The notes: generated from the letters alone by a model not told the origin. Shown: positions 24,740-32,379, numbered from the stretch's first letter. The stretch: DNA of 46,021 nt from CAZGMJ01 sp964526785 (GCA_964526785.1 CAZGMJ010000043.1:1-46021); one strand, 5' to 3'. Translations and numbers: made by a program.

Positions 24740-25441
24740 TCAAGATTCGGACTTCTCTTCGTCCTCAGCTTCGGCCGCCTGTTCGGCGTCTTCAGGCTTT
24801 TCCGTTTCCGCGGGCTTTGCTTCTGCTTTGGGCTCTTCGGTCTTCCCAGCCTCTGCCGGTTGAGCGTCTTGCTCGGGCTTTTCTTCCTGAGCCTTGGCTT
24901 CTTCGGCCTTATCGTCCTGTGCCTTCTTTGCCTCTTCGGCTTTGGCTTCTTCTTCCTTCCTGGCGGCTTCGGCCTCTGCGGCCTTGGCCTTTTCTTCTTC
25001 GGCTTTTTTCGCCGCTTCGGCGTCCGCCTTGGCCTTTTCCTCCTCCGCCTTCTTCGCAGCCTCCGCCTCTTCTTTGGCTTTTTCTTCGGCCTTCTGGACC
25101 GCTATTTTCTGGGCCTTGTTGAACAGTTTGCCCTTGCTGGCAGCGATGGCCCGGGCTTTGGCCCGGCGCGCGGCCTTGTGTTCGGCGTGCTTGCTCTGGA
25201 TGCCGAATCTGCCGATAATCTGAGCCACGGTCGCCGATGCGATCGCCCCATTATCCAGCCAGTATCGCACACGCTCCTTGTCGAGCACCACCTGCTTTTC
25301 GGTATCCTTCTCCAGCGGATCGAAGTGTCCGAGTTTCTCGATCACCTTGCCGTTGCGGGGATTGCGCGAATCCACCGCGTTGATCCTGAAGAACGGCCGA
25401 TGCCGCCTGCCGATTCTGGTCATTCTGATTTTGACTGCCAT
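24740..25441 (-). CDS. rpsP: 30S ribosomal protein S16 with very long charged C-terminal tail
   Basis: 233 aa against about 80-100 in most bacteria. Residues 1-82 are an ordinary S16 core (AVKIRMTRIGRRHRPFFRI, VIEKLGHFDP, ERVRYWLDNGAIASATV). A basic linker (ARRAKARAIAASKGK) follows, then residues 118-233 consist almost wholly of Lys, Glu and Ala with some Asp, Pro and Gln, predicted as a long helix or disordered charged tail. AAGGACAG precedes the ATG at 25441. S16 binds 16S rRNA and is needed for 30S assembly; the tail's role is unknown. Extended ribosomal proteins occur in some planctomycetes, though this length is notable. It has its own predicted promoter (25543-25571). Confidence 0.9.
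   Translation of the reverse strand: MAVKIRMTRIGRRHRPFFRINAVDSRNPRNGKVIEKLGHFDPLEKDTEKQVVLDKERVRYWLDNGAIASATVAQIIGRFGIQSKHAEHKAARRAKARAIAASKGKLFNKAQKIAVQKAEEKAKEEAEAAKKAEEEKAKADAEAAKKAEEEKAKAAEAEAARKEEEAKAEEAKKAQDDKAEEAKAQEEKPEQDAQPAEAGKTEEPKAEAKPAETEKPEDAEQAAEAEDEEKSES
24980..25063 (-). repeat. Tandem 45-bp repeat in the S16 tail
   Basis: The 13-residue unit EAAKKAEEEKAKA occurs at residues 127-139 and 142-154 of S16 (period 15 residues, 45 bp), with a degenerate third copy at 158-170. Tail growth by slippage or unequal exchange is the likely origin. Confidence 0.8.
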
Positions 25442-25542
25442 CGCTTCTGTCCTTTCAATCTATGATGAATATCCGCGACCTTCTGTTATTTGTCGCGAAA
25501 CGCGTTAATATGCTCAAATGCCGTCGGGCGGCAAAGTTGGGT

Positions 25543-25571
25543 ATTATATGCACTTCCACAGGTCCTGTCGA
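25543..25571 (-). promoter_or_regulatory. Predicted rpsP promoter
   Basis: On the minus strand: TCGACA (25566-25571), 17-nt spacer, perfect TATAAT (25543-25548). Predicted start near 25536 gives a 5' leader of about 95 nt, long enough for control at the RNA level, although I see no known ribosomal leader motif. It makes rpsP independent of the upstream ffh unit. Confidence 0.65.
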
Positions 25572-25651
25572 GCCAAATATCCGCCCGGGATCGCGGAAAA
25601 ACAAGGAAAAGCCGCAATTTTCGTGCATATTTCGGCCTGGTCCGAACGCTT

Positions 25652-25993
25652 CTACCGCTGCTTGCGGCATTCGAGGGCGTAGCCGTTGAGAAAGATGGCA
25701 AGATTAGCCGGGTCGCAACCGGCATCTTCGGCAATGCTCTGAGTCTGCGAATCGGAAAGGTTGGCGGCGTGCTGTTTTTCAGCCGGCGTCATAATGGCCA
25801 CGGCCCGGCGTAATTGCTGCAACTCCTCAGCACTGGGACAGGCCAGCATGGCCAGTTCGCTCGCTCCCTCGATGTCGCGGAACTGATCGCGCACGAGCCT
25901 GCCGTAATCGTTGCCCGAAAACCGCGCGACCTTTTCCAGATAATCGGCAACCGTTATCCCGTCCGCTGGATTCTTCTCGTCGGTCTGTGCCAT
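25652..25993 (-). CDS. Small protein resembling the Ffh (SRP54) M domain
   Basis: 113 aa, soluble, no leader. The N-terminal half (ADYLEKVARFSGNDYGRLVRDQFRD) is helical. The C-terminal half aligns without gaps to the M-domain end of the Ffh encoded nearby: VAIMTPAEKQ against VRSMTQQERR, and SQTQSIAEDAGCDP against SRRRRIAAGSGVQP, 9 identities over 51 columns. The arginine-rich stretch that binds SRP RNA in Ffh is replaced by QTQS, so RNA binding in the same way is unlikely. The resemblance is modest and could be chance, but its place between ffh and rpsP supports it. It starts 17 nt after the sulfatase stop, so it is probably in the ffh-sulfatase transcript. Confidence 0.45.
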   Translation of the reverse strand: MAQTDEKNPADGITVADYLEKVARFSGNDYGRLVRDQFRDIEGASELAMLACPSAEELQQLRRAVAIMTPAEKQHAANLSDSQTQSIAEDAGCDPANLAIFLNGYALECRKQR

Positions 25994-26010
25994 GGCTTTT
26001 TCGTACCTGC

Positions 26011-27480
26011 TTAATCCGACGACATTACCAGAGGTTTGGGATTATCGACCCAGCCTGCGGGGCGCTGTCCGGCGCCTTCGATGCCGACATCGCCGAGGTC
26101 TTTTCGCGCCTTCTCGGCCAGAGCAAGCAGACGTTGGACGACTTCGGGATGTTTGTCCGCGACGTTATTGCGCTCTGCGATGTCCGCCTCCAGATCGTAC
26201 AAGGCAACCGCCACATGGGATTCCGTACCGCTCCAGCCTTTCTTCTTCGACTTGATGGGGAGGTGCAGTTTCCATTTTCCGCTGCGAACGGCCTGCAACT
26301 GGCTGGTATGATAGTAGTAGAAGGCTTCGTGCGGCGAATCTGCACCTTTTTGCCCGGCCATCAACGGCCAGATGTCCTTGCCATCGATGATGCGGTCCTG
26401 CGGCGGTTCCGTGCCGGCCAGTCCGGCGAAGGTCGGCATGAGGTCCATCGTACAGGTCAGCTCATCGCAGGTTTTGCCGGCGGGAATGCGTCCGGGCCAT
26501 CGCACAATACAGGGTTCGCGCATGCCGCCTTCCCACGTGCTGCCTTTGCCGCCGCGGAGGGGTCCATTACCACCGCCCCATCGGCTTGCAGCGCCATTGT
26601 CCGAGGTAAAGAGCACGAGTGTGTTGTTATCGAGGCCGAGCTGCCTGACGGCTTCGAGAATCCGGCCGGCTGACCAGTCGATTTCCTCCACGGCGTCGCC
26701 GTAGCGGCCGTTGCTGCTGCCGCCCCGAAAAGCATCACTGGCGTGCACGGGGTTATGGGGCATGGTGTGCGGCAGATAGACGAAGAACGGCTGGTCTTTG
26801 TGCTCGGTGATAAAGCGGATCACCTCCTGTGTGTAGCGTTTGGTGAGGGTTTCCTGTTCAGCCGGGGCTTCGATGACTTTTTCGTTGCGCAGGAGCGGCA
26901 ACGGGGGACGTTTGTCCTTCGGATTGTTCGGCCTGCCGCCCATATCGTTGCTGTACGGTATGCCATAGTAGTAATCGAACCCCTGTCTGGTCGGCAGGAA
27001 CTTCGGCTGATCGCCGAGATGCCATTTGCCCACGCACGCGGTGGCATAGCCCTCTTTCCTGAGCACTTCGGCAATGGTAATCTCCTCGGGATTGAGCCCC
27101 TTTTTGTTGAGGGGAAAGAGGACCCACTGATTGTGCTCATTCTCGTGCATGTTCACCCGGCGCGGATAGCAGCCGGTCATCAGACTCGAACGCGAAGGCG
27201 TGCAGACACCGCTGGTGACATAGAAACTGGTGAATCGCATTCCCTCTTTCGCCATGCCATCGAGGTTGGGCGTGCGGTGTTTGGTCGAGCCGAAGCAGCC
27301 GATATCCCCGTATCCCAGATCGTCACAGAAGATCACGATGAAGTTGGGTTTGGCGGCCTTTCGAGCGGCTTCGGCACGCCCTGATCTGACACGGTTGCCA
27401 CAGCCCAGCACCATACCGCCGGCCACGGCCCTGCCGGCCATATTCAGGAACCGTCGACGACCAAGGACTTGTTTTCTCAT
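26011..27480 (-). CDS. S1-family sulfatase, predicted Tat lipoprotein
   Basis: 489 aa. ATG 27480 has GGGAGGT (27489-27495) at about 9 nt; the frame extends to 27549 without support. The leader GRRRFLNMAG is twin-arginine and is followed by GMVLGC at about residues 22-27, a lipobox-like site, so the mature enzyme may be lipid-anchored at Cys27. NFIVIFCDDLGYGDIGCFG gives metal ligands; the formylglycine motif is CTPSR with Cys93; GKWHLG and LFTSDNGAASRWGG follow. The C-terminus (GKWKLHLPIKSK, LYDLEADIAERNNVADKHP) is typical of arylsulfatase A-like enzymes. It is placed 75 nt after ffh and 17 nt before the M-domain-like gene, an accessory gene inside a housekeeping string. Confidence 0.9.
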   Translation of the reverse strand: MRKQVLGRRRFLNMAGRAVAGGMVLGCGNRVRSGRAEAARKAAKPNFIVIFCDDLGYGDIGCFGSTKHRTPNLDGMAKEGMRFTSFYVTSGVCTPSRSSLMTGCYPRRVNMHENEHNQWVLFPLNKKGLNPEEITIAEVLRKEGYATACVGKWHLGDQPKFLPTRQGFDYYYGIPYSNDMGGRPNNPKDKRPPLPLLRNEKVIEAPAEQETLTKRYTQEVIRFITEHKDQPFFVYLPHTMPHNPVHASDAFRGGSSNGRYGDAVEEIDWSAGRILEAVRQLGLDNNTLVLFTSDNGAASRWGGGNGPLRGGKGSTWEGGMREPCIVRWPGRIPAGKTCDELTCTMDLMPTFAGLAGTEPPQDRIIDGKDIWPLMAGQKGADSPHEAFYYYHTSQLQAVRSGKWKLHLPIKSKKKGWSGTESHVAVALYDLEADIAERNNVADKHPEVVQRLLALAEKARKDLGDVGIEGAGQRPAGWVDNPKPLVMSSD

Positions 27481-27555
27481 AATCGGTTTACCTCCCGCTT
27501 GTATCCGTTGCGGCTGATGCACAGCATGCCTGTATTCTGAAGACCGCATATCGAC

Positions 27556-28986
27556 TCAGCGACGTTTCTTTATCTTTCCGCGCCTACGGATTTTTCGCTT
27601 GCGCTTGGACCGCTGTTTGATCTTCTTGCCGCCCGCCATCATCTGGCTCATCGCGTTCATGTTGAATCCGCCGGAGAAGAGCGACTTTAGTCCGCCAAAA
27701 CTACCCCCGCTGAGGGCCTTGATCATGTCCCTGCTTCGCACGAATGTCTTGACGAGGCCTGAGACATCGTGCGGCTGCACGCCCGAGCCGGCCGCAATCC
27801 GGCGGCGTCGCGAAGAGTCGATCACGTCGGGATTGCGCCGTTCCTGCTGCGTCATGGAGCGCACGATGGCCTCCATCTGCGTCATGTCGGCGGCGTCCAT
27901 GTCGATATCCTTCAACTGGCTGCCCATTCCGGGCATCAGCTTGAGCATGTCCTTTATCCCGCCCATCTTTTTGACCGCCTGCATCTGCTTTAGAAAATCG
28001 TCGAAGCCGAAGCTGCCTTTGGCGAGCTTCTGCTGCATTTTGGCGGCCTCTTCCTCCTCGAACTGCTCCTGCGCTTTTTCCACCAGCGTGACGACATCGC
28101 CCATGCCCAGGATTCGGCCGGCCATTCGATCCGGGTGGAATTCCTCGATCTTACCGAGCTTCTCGCCGACGCCGATGAACTTGATGGGCTTACCGGTGAC
28201 GGCCTTGACGCTGAGGGCTGCGCCGCCGCGTGCATCGCCGTCCAATTTGGTCAGGATTACGCCGTCGAGTTCGAGCCGTTCGTTGAATTCTTTCGCCGAG
28301 TTGACTGCGTCCTGGCCGGTCATTGCGTCGCACACCAGATAGATCTGGTGCGGCGTCACCGCTTTGGCGACGTTGGCCACTTCGCTCATCATCTCCTCAT
28401 CGATGTGGAGACGACCGGCCGTATCGATCAGGACCACGTCGAAGCTGCGTTCTTTGGCGTACTTGAGCGCGTTTTTCGCGACCTTGACCGCGTCTTTGCT
28501 CTGCTCGGTATATACGTCCACATCGATCTGCTCTCCGAGCACCTTCAACTGCTCGATGGCCGCGGGCCTTTGCAGGTCGTCAGCCACCATCAGCGGTCGT
28601 TTGTCCTTGGATACGAGGTACTTAGCGAGTTTGGCCGCGGTCGTCGTCTTGCCGCAGCCCTGCAGGCCAGCGAGCATGATGACGGTCGGTCCGGGCGAGA
28701 CATAGTAGATTCGTGTGTCGACCGGCCCCATGAGCTTGGTCAGCTCGTCGTTAACGATCTTGATCATCACCTGGCCCGGGTGGAGGCTCTTGATAACCTC
28801 CGCCCCCATCGCCGCTTCCTGGACGTCCTTGCAGAACTGCTTGACCACGTGATAGTTGACGTCCGCCTCCAGGAGTGCCTTGCGCACGCCGCGCATCGCA
28901 TCGGAGACGTTCGCCTCGGTGATCTTTCCCTTGCCCGAAAGCCCTCGAAAAACCGAGTTGAGTTTTTCTGTCAGTGAATCAAACAC
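27556..28986 (-). CDS. ffh: Signal recognition particle protein Ffh
   Basis: 476 aa. Ffh with SRP RNA targets nascent membrane proteins to FtsY. Start is the GTG at 28986 (protein MFDSLTEKLNSVF), with GGAAAG 5 nt upstream; longer in-frame starts lack homology and lie near or upstream of the promoter. N domain about 1-90, G domain with P-loop GLQGCGKTT (107-115), DTAGRLHIDEEMM and TKLDGDARGGAALS, then the Met-rich M domain with the RNA-binding SRRRRIAAGSG block. An unusual strongly basic C-terminal tail (KKIKQRSKRKRKIRRR...) follows the M domain; its role is unknown, perhaps extra RNA contact. Confidence 0.95.
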   Translation of the reverse strand: MFDSLTEKLNSVFRGLSGKGKITEANVSDAMRGVRKALLEADVNYHVVKQFCKDVQEAAMGAEVIKSLHPGQVMIKIVNDELTKLMGPVDTRIYYVSPGPTVIMLAGLQGCGKTTTAAKLAKYLVSKDKRPLMVADDLQRPAAIEQLKVLGEQIDVDVYTEQSKDAVKVAKNALKYAKERSFDVVLIDTAGRLHIDEEMMSEVANVAKAVTPHQIYLVCDAMTGQDAVNSAKEFNERLELDGVILTKLDGDARGGAALSVKAVTGKPIKFIGVGEKLGKIEEFHPDRMAGRILGMGDVVTLVEKAQEQFEEEEAAKMQQKLAKGSFGFDDFLKQMQAVKKMGGIKDMLKLMPGMGSQLKDIDMDAADMTQMEAIVRSMTQQERRNPDVIDSSRRRRIAAGSGVQPHDVSGLVKTFVRSRDMIKALSGGSFGGLKSLFSGGFNMNAMSQMMAGGKKIKQRSKRKRKIRRRGKIKKRR

Positions 28987-29072
28987 AACAATCTTTCCGT
29001 ATTTGAAGGAGTCAAAAATCCTGTAAGAATGACGCTCAGGCCGAATATGCCGAGCCGTCAGGCAGGCTGTGC

Positions 29073-29101
29073 ATTGTAGCGGGCGAGACCCGCCCATGCA
29101 A
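29073..29101 (-). promoter_or_regulatory. Predicted ffh promoter with a dyad in its spacer
   Basis: On the minus strand: TTGCAT (29096-29101), 17-nt spacer, TACAAT (29073-29078). The spacer contains a perfect GGGCG-N5-CGCCC dyad (29081-29095), a possible operator. Leader of about 80 nt to the GTG start. Confidence 0.5.
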
Positions 29102-29143
29102 GGTGAAAATGGACCTGCACGGCGCCCCGAGGCGGTATGCGGC

Positions 29144-29172
29144 TTGCTCTGCAGCTATGTCATCTCTATAAT
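29144..29172 (+). promoter_or_regulatory. Predicted promoter of the M23 peptidase gene
   Basis: TTGCTC (29144-29149), 17-nt spacer, perfect TATAAT (29167-29172). Predicted start near 29179, about 119 nt before the ATG at 29298. Confidence 0.5.
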
Positions 29173-29297
29173 CAAAAACATCGCACGAAGCCGGGCGCAA
29201 CGCACGGGAACAGTACGCACGGTTGACGATGCAATGCGCTGCCCGCCTGCGGAGGCGGCCGTTAAGAAGGTTGCGACGACTGAAAGGAACCGACCCT

Positions 29298-30284
29298 ATG
29301 AAGAAGTATGCGGCCCTGACAGCAATGACTCTCGCCATCGTCGGTGTAGCCGTCGCCGATCAGTTGGAAGCCGAACGGTTTGAGAAGGTCGCTCGACGTC
29401 TGGTCGGCAATATCAACGCCGCCAGGCACCAGGCCATCGACAGTCAGTTCAGCCCGAGCATGCGGGATTTCATGCCGCTGGAGAAGAACAAGCGTTTCTT
29501 TGGGACCATCTCCAGGCGCTACGGCCGGATTGAAGAATTGGATGAAGCCTGGGTCAAGTCCGCCATCCAGGCTTCGTTTGTGGCCGATTGCGAACGCGGG
29601 AAACTCGATCTTGATCTCTGGCTGAACGACGGGGACGAGATCATCGGTCTGCGAATGACCGCCCACAAACCGGGACCGCCCGTGCACGAGAGGAATCGCA
29701 CGCCGCTGCGTCTGCCCTTCGACGGTCGATGGATCGTCTCGTGGGGCGGGGATACCAAGGCGCTCAACCGGCACCACGAAGTGCGCAATCAGAGATTCGC
29801 CTTTGATTTTCTCGGCGTTGATGATGCGGGGCGGACCCGCCGGGGACGCACGGATCGAAACGAGGACTACTACGCCTTCGGAAGGGACATCGTCGCTCCG
29901 GCCGACGGGGTTGTGACCGACGTTATCAGGGGCGTCCGCGACAACAAGCCGGGCTCGATGAATCCGTACTCCGCCCTGGGCAACGCCGTTTTCGTCAGCC
30001 ACAGTCGGCACGAGGTCTCCGTGCTCGCGCACTTCAAGCAGGGATCGATCGTGGTCGAGGTCGGAGATCGCGTCAAGGCGGGGCAACTGCTGGGCGAGTG
30101 CGGCAATTCAGGCAACTCCTCGGAGCCGCACCTGCACTACCATCTCCAGAACACGCCGATCATCCAGGACGGCACGGGGATCAAGTGCTACTTCAAGAAC
30201 GTAGAGCTCGAAGGCAACAAGGGAGAACGAGCCGAATACTCCCCGGTCAAGGACGACATCGTGAAGCCCTCAAGAGAACCTTGA
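29298..30284 (+). CDS. Exported M23-family (LytM) metallopeptidase
   Basis: 328 aa. ATG 29298 has AAAGGAA 8 nt upstream and begins a signal peptide (KKYAALTAMTLAIVGVAVA); the frame extends to 29223 without support. A helical/NTF2-like N-terminal part (about residues 25-150) precedes the LytM domain (about 165-300). That domain shows HHEVRNQRFAFDF, DYYAFGRDIVAPADGVVTDV, GNAVFVSHSRHEVSVLAHFKQGS and the zinc ligand motif HLHYH at residues 278-282. The classical first ligand 'HxGxD' reads AFGRD, so the His may be supplied by the upstream HHEV block, as seems usual in this subfamily. It probably cuts peptidoglycan cross-links, although planctomycete walls are thin. Confidence 0.8.
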   Translation: MKKYAALTAMTLAIVGVAVADQLEAERFEKVARRLVGNINAARHQAIDSQFSPSMRDFMPLEKNKRFFGTISRRYGRIEELDEAWVKSAIQASFVADCERGKLDLDLWLNDGDEIIGLRMTAHKPGPPVHERNRTPLRLPFDGRWIVSWGGDTKALNRHHEVRNQRFAFDFLGVDDAGRTRRGRTDRNEDYYAFGRDIVAPADGVVTDVIRGVRDNKPGSMNPYSALGNAVFVSHSRHEVSVLAHFKQGSIVVEVGDRVKAGQLLGECGNSGNSSEPHLHYHLQNTPIIQDGTGIKCYFKNVELEGNKGERAEYSPVKDDIVKPSREP

Positions 30285-30493
30285 TTGGATATGCCAGTCG
30301 TATGTTTCGCGGAAGACAGGTCGGCCTTGTCTGATATCATTTCGCTTGAGGGCCAGCCATTTGGCGAGTAATGATACATCCCGCGGAGAATCTGTTCAGC
30401 ATTCAGGAATAGAGCTTTCGACAGGAACAATACAGCCAAAAGACCAAACAGCATCGAGCAGAGAGCCTGGAATTTCGACAAGACCGGGAGCAT
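30188..30493 (-). CDS. Possible small membrane protein (doubtful)
   Basis: 101 aa from the ATG at 30493, which directly follows GGGAGGAA. One convincing hydrophobic helix (CSMLFGLLAVLFLSKALFL) is followed by a polar tail (YHYSPNGWPSSEMISDKADLS). Against it: no recognisable family, and its last third runs antisense through the end of the M23 peptidase gene. It lies downstream of rpoN on the same strand. Real gene, decayed gene or chance frame cannot be decided here. Confidence 0.25.
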   Translation of the reverse strand: MLPVLSKFQALCSMLFGLLAVLFLSKALFLNAEQILRGMYHYSPNGWPSSEMISDKADLSSAKHTTGISNQGSLEGFTMSSLTGEYSARSPLLPSSSTFLK

Positions 30494-30566
30494 TTCCTCC
30501 CTCATTGCGGGTTAATGATCTTGCGCTCTGGTTCGGCAAGAGGTCTCGAAATGGTTCACATGTTCC

Positions 30567-32039
30567 TCAGTACTTCTTCCGAAATCTCGCCGCCGGTATA
30601 TCCATCAGTTTGCGGTACTTTGCTACGGTTCGGCGGGCGAGGTTCTCGATCCCCATCTCGGCCAGCTTCCGGCGAATCTGATCATCGCTGAGCGGGTTGC
30701 GTTTGTCCTCGGAGTCGATGATCTGCTGGAGCTTGGCCCGCACGGCCTCCCAGCTCAGGGCCTCGCCGCTGGTGTCTTCCGTTCCGCCGCTGAAGAACTT
30801 GCGGAGTGGCAGAACGCCCCAATCGCACTGCACGTATTTGCCCGAGACGGCGCGCGAGACGGTCGCCAGGTGCACACCGACGTCGTCGGCCACCGTCGCC
30901 ATAGGCAGGGGCCGCAGATACAGTTCGCCTTTGTCGAAAAAGTCTCTCTGATACCTGACGATGGACCGCGTCACGCGCAGGAGCGTGTTTCTGCGCTGTT
31001 CGATTGCGTCGATGATCCACTGGGCCGAACGAATGTTGTGCTGGAGGAATTTCCGGGTTCGGTCTCCGATCCGCGTATCGTTCGCCATGCCGGCGTAGTA
31101 ATCGCTGACCCGCAGGCTCGGCAGATCGGAATCCGCCAATCGGACGAGGTAATCGCCATCGTCGGCTTCCTCCACGATCACGTCGGCCGTGATCGCATGA
31201 TTCCGCTCGGCACCAATCTGCAGGCCGGGCGAGGTATCCAGCTTGCTCAGCCGTTTGATCGCGGCGTTGATGTCCTCAATGCTGCACTCCATCTTTCGCG
31301 CAATCTCGGGCAGCCGATTCTCCAACAGGGCCTTCATGTGCTCGCTGACGAGTTGTTGCTCGAACTGTGTGTCATCGCCGCTCTGGCGCAGTTGAATCAG
31401 AAGGCACTCCTTCAAATCCCGCGCACCGACACCCGTGGGTTCGAGTTGCTGGACCAATTCAATCGCCTCATACAGATCGTCGAGCGAGAAGTCGGTTCGG
31501 TCCCTGCTGTAGAGTTGCTCGAGTTGTACGGTCAGGAAGCCACGGTCGTCGAGATAGTCGATGATGGCCTGGCCGGCGTTCTTCACGCCTTCGTCGGCCT
31601 CGACCAGCCGCCACTGCTCAGTCAAGTGTTCGTTCAGCGACTGCTGCGGGGCCGGGGCGTTCTTCATCGCCTCCAGTTTCGGATCGGGCTCGTCCTGGCG
31701 GGCCCGCGAGGGCATGGGGGCCGCCTGCGCCACGTATTCATCGTAACTGTCTCCCAGACTATCGAGGCGATTGAAGTCCTCGACATTGTCGTTCTCGTTA
31801 TCAACGACCATGTCCTTTTCGTCGAATTCGGTCTCATCGACATGTTCGTCGGTTCCGGACCGCTCGTCGGCATCTACCGATTCCTCGACCTCCAGGACGG
31901 GATTGCTGTTGAGTTCCTGCTCGATGCGTTCCTGCAGCGCGAGGATAGGGAGCTGGAGAATCTCCATGGACTGGATCATATGCGGAGCGAGCTTCATTCG
32001 CTGCTCCATCCGCATATCGCCACGCATTTCCAGCTTCAT
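30567..32039 (-). CDS. rpoN: RNA polymerase sigma-54 factor RpoN
   Basis: 490 aa. Sigma-54 directs core polymerase to -24/-12 promoters and needs AAA+ activators. Start ATG 32039 has GAGGTGAT 5 nt upstream; the longer frame to 32099 reaches the predicted -10. Region I is Gln/Leu-rich (LAPHMIQSMEILQLPILALQERI), followed by a long acidic region II (residues about 55-110), the core-binding domain (DYLDDRGFLTVQLEQL, LEPTGVGARDLKECLLIQL), the helix-turn-helix region (MATVADDVGVHLATVSRAVSGKY) and the RpoN box ARRTVAKYRKLMDIP near the C-terminus. No rpoN-linked hpf/ptsN genes follow, unlike in proteobacteria. No activator is encoded in the window. Confidence 0.95.
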   Translation of the reverse strand: MKLEMRGDMRMEQRMKLAPHMIQSMEILQLPILALQERIEQELNSNPVLEVEESVDADERSGTDEHVDETEFDEKDMVVDNENDNVEDFNRLDSLGDSYDEYVAQAAPMPSRARQDEPDPKLEAMKNAPAPQQSLNEHLTEQWRLVEADEGVKNAGQAIIDYLDDRGFLTVQLEQLYSRDRTDFSLDDLYEAIELVQQLEPTGVGARDLKECLLIQLRQSGDDTQFEQQLVSEHMKALLENRLPEIARKMECSIEDINAAIKRLSKLDTSPGLQIGAERNHAITADVIVEEADDGDYLVRLADSDLPSLRVSDYYAGMANDTRIGDRTRKFLQHNIRSAQWIIDAIEQRRNTLLRVTRSIVRYQRDFFDKGELYLRPLPMATVADDVGVHLATVSRAVSGKYVQCDWGVLPLRKFFSGGTEDTSGEALSWEAVRAKLQQIIDSEDKRNPLSDDQIRRKLAEMGIENLARRTVAKYRKLMDIPAARFRKKY

Positions 32040-32099
32040 GCCATCACCTCGAAACGTACCCAAACACCATCGCCGTTCGAATAGCGAACTTCTGCGCAC

Positions 32100-32128
32100 A
32101 GTCTAAGAGCGCTCTTATACTTCGTCAA
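32100..32128 (-). promoter_or_regulatory. Predicted rpoN promoter
   Basis: On the minus strand: TTGACG (32123-32128), 17-nt spacer, TAGACT (32100-32105). Predicted start near 32093, about 54 nt before the ATG. The -35 is 5/6, the -10 4/6. Confidence 0.5.
32104..32117. promoter_or_regulatory. Perfect 14-bp palindrome TAAGAGCGCTCTTA, probable operator
   Basis: A gap-free 14-bp palindrome lies between the predicted -35 and -10 of rpoN, overlapping the -10 by two bases. A dimeric regulator bound here would block polymerase. I see no second copy elsewhere in the window. Confidence 0.5.
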
Positions 32129-32379
32129 GAATTCGAGATGAATTCACAAGCTTGCCCCGTTGAGGTGCTGGCCGGGGCATCGGCCGAAGCGAGCTATCTC
32201 CCGGCATCCCCGATTCAGTGCAGCGAGGGCTAGGCTCGAGCGGTATTTTGTGCCTGTCCTGAATCGATCTTGATCTCGTGAGGATTCGTATGATATGTTC
32301 GGGCCGTCGATGTAGGATGTGACGGCGGTCCGGCTATGTGGAATATGTCGTTTATGTCGTCGCCAAAGGAAGAGCCGAT

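Larger units (their letters stand above)
28987..29297. other. Divergent promoter region between ffh and the M23 peptidase gene
   Basis: 311 nt holding the two predicted promoters listed separately (29073-29101 minus; 29144-29172 plus), about 40 bp apart back to back. No gene is recognised in it. Confidence 0.6.
32040..32379. other. Divergent region between rpoN and the TauE-like permease
   Basis: 340 nt. The left part holds the predicted rpoN promoter with its palindrome (listed separately). For the permease side, TATGAT (about 32289) is a lone -10 candidate without a good -35. No gene recognised. Confidence 0.5.

Noticed and set aside
9208..27480. Recent duplication as the origin of the three full sulfatases
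   Set aside because: They differ throughout, including around the formylglycine motif (CTPSR, CTPTR, CTPSR) and in their leaders, so they are old paralogs or separate acquisitions.
30870..32084. 404-codon plus-strand frame antisense to rpoN
   Set aside because: rpoN is unmistakable (RpoN box and region I); the antisense frame has no recognisable domain.
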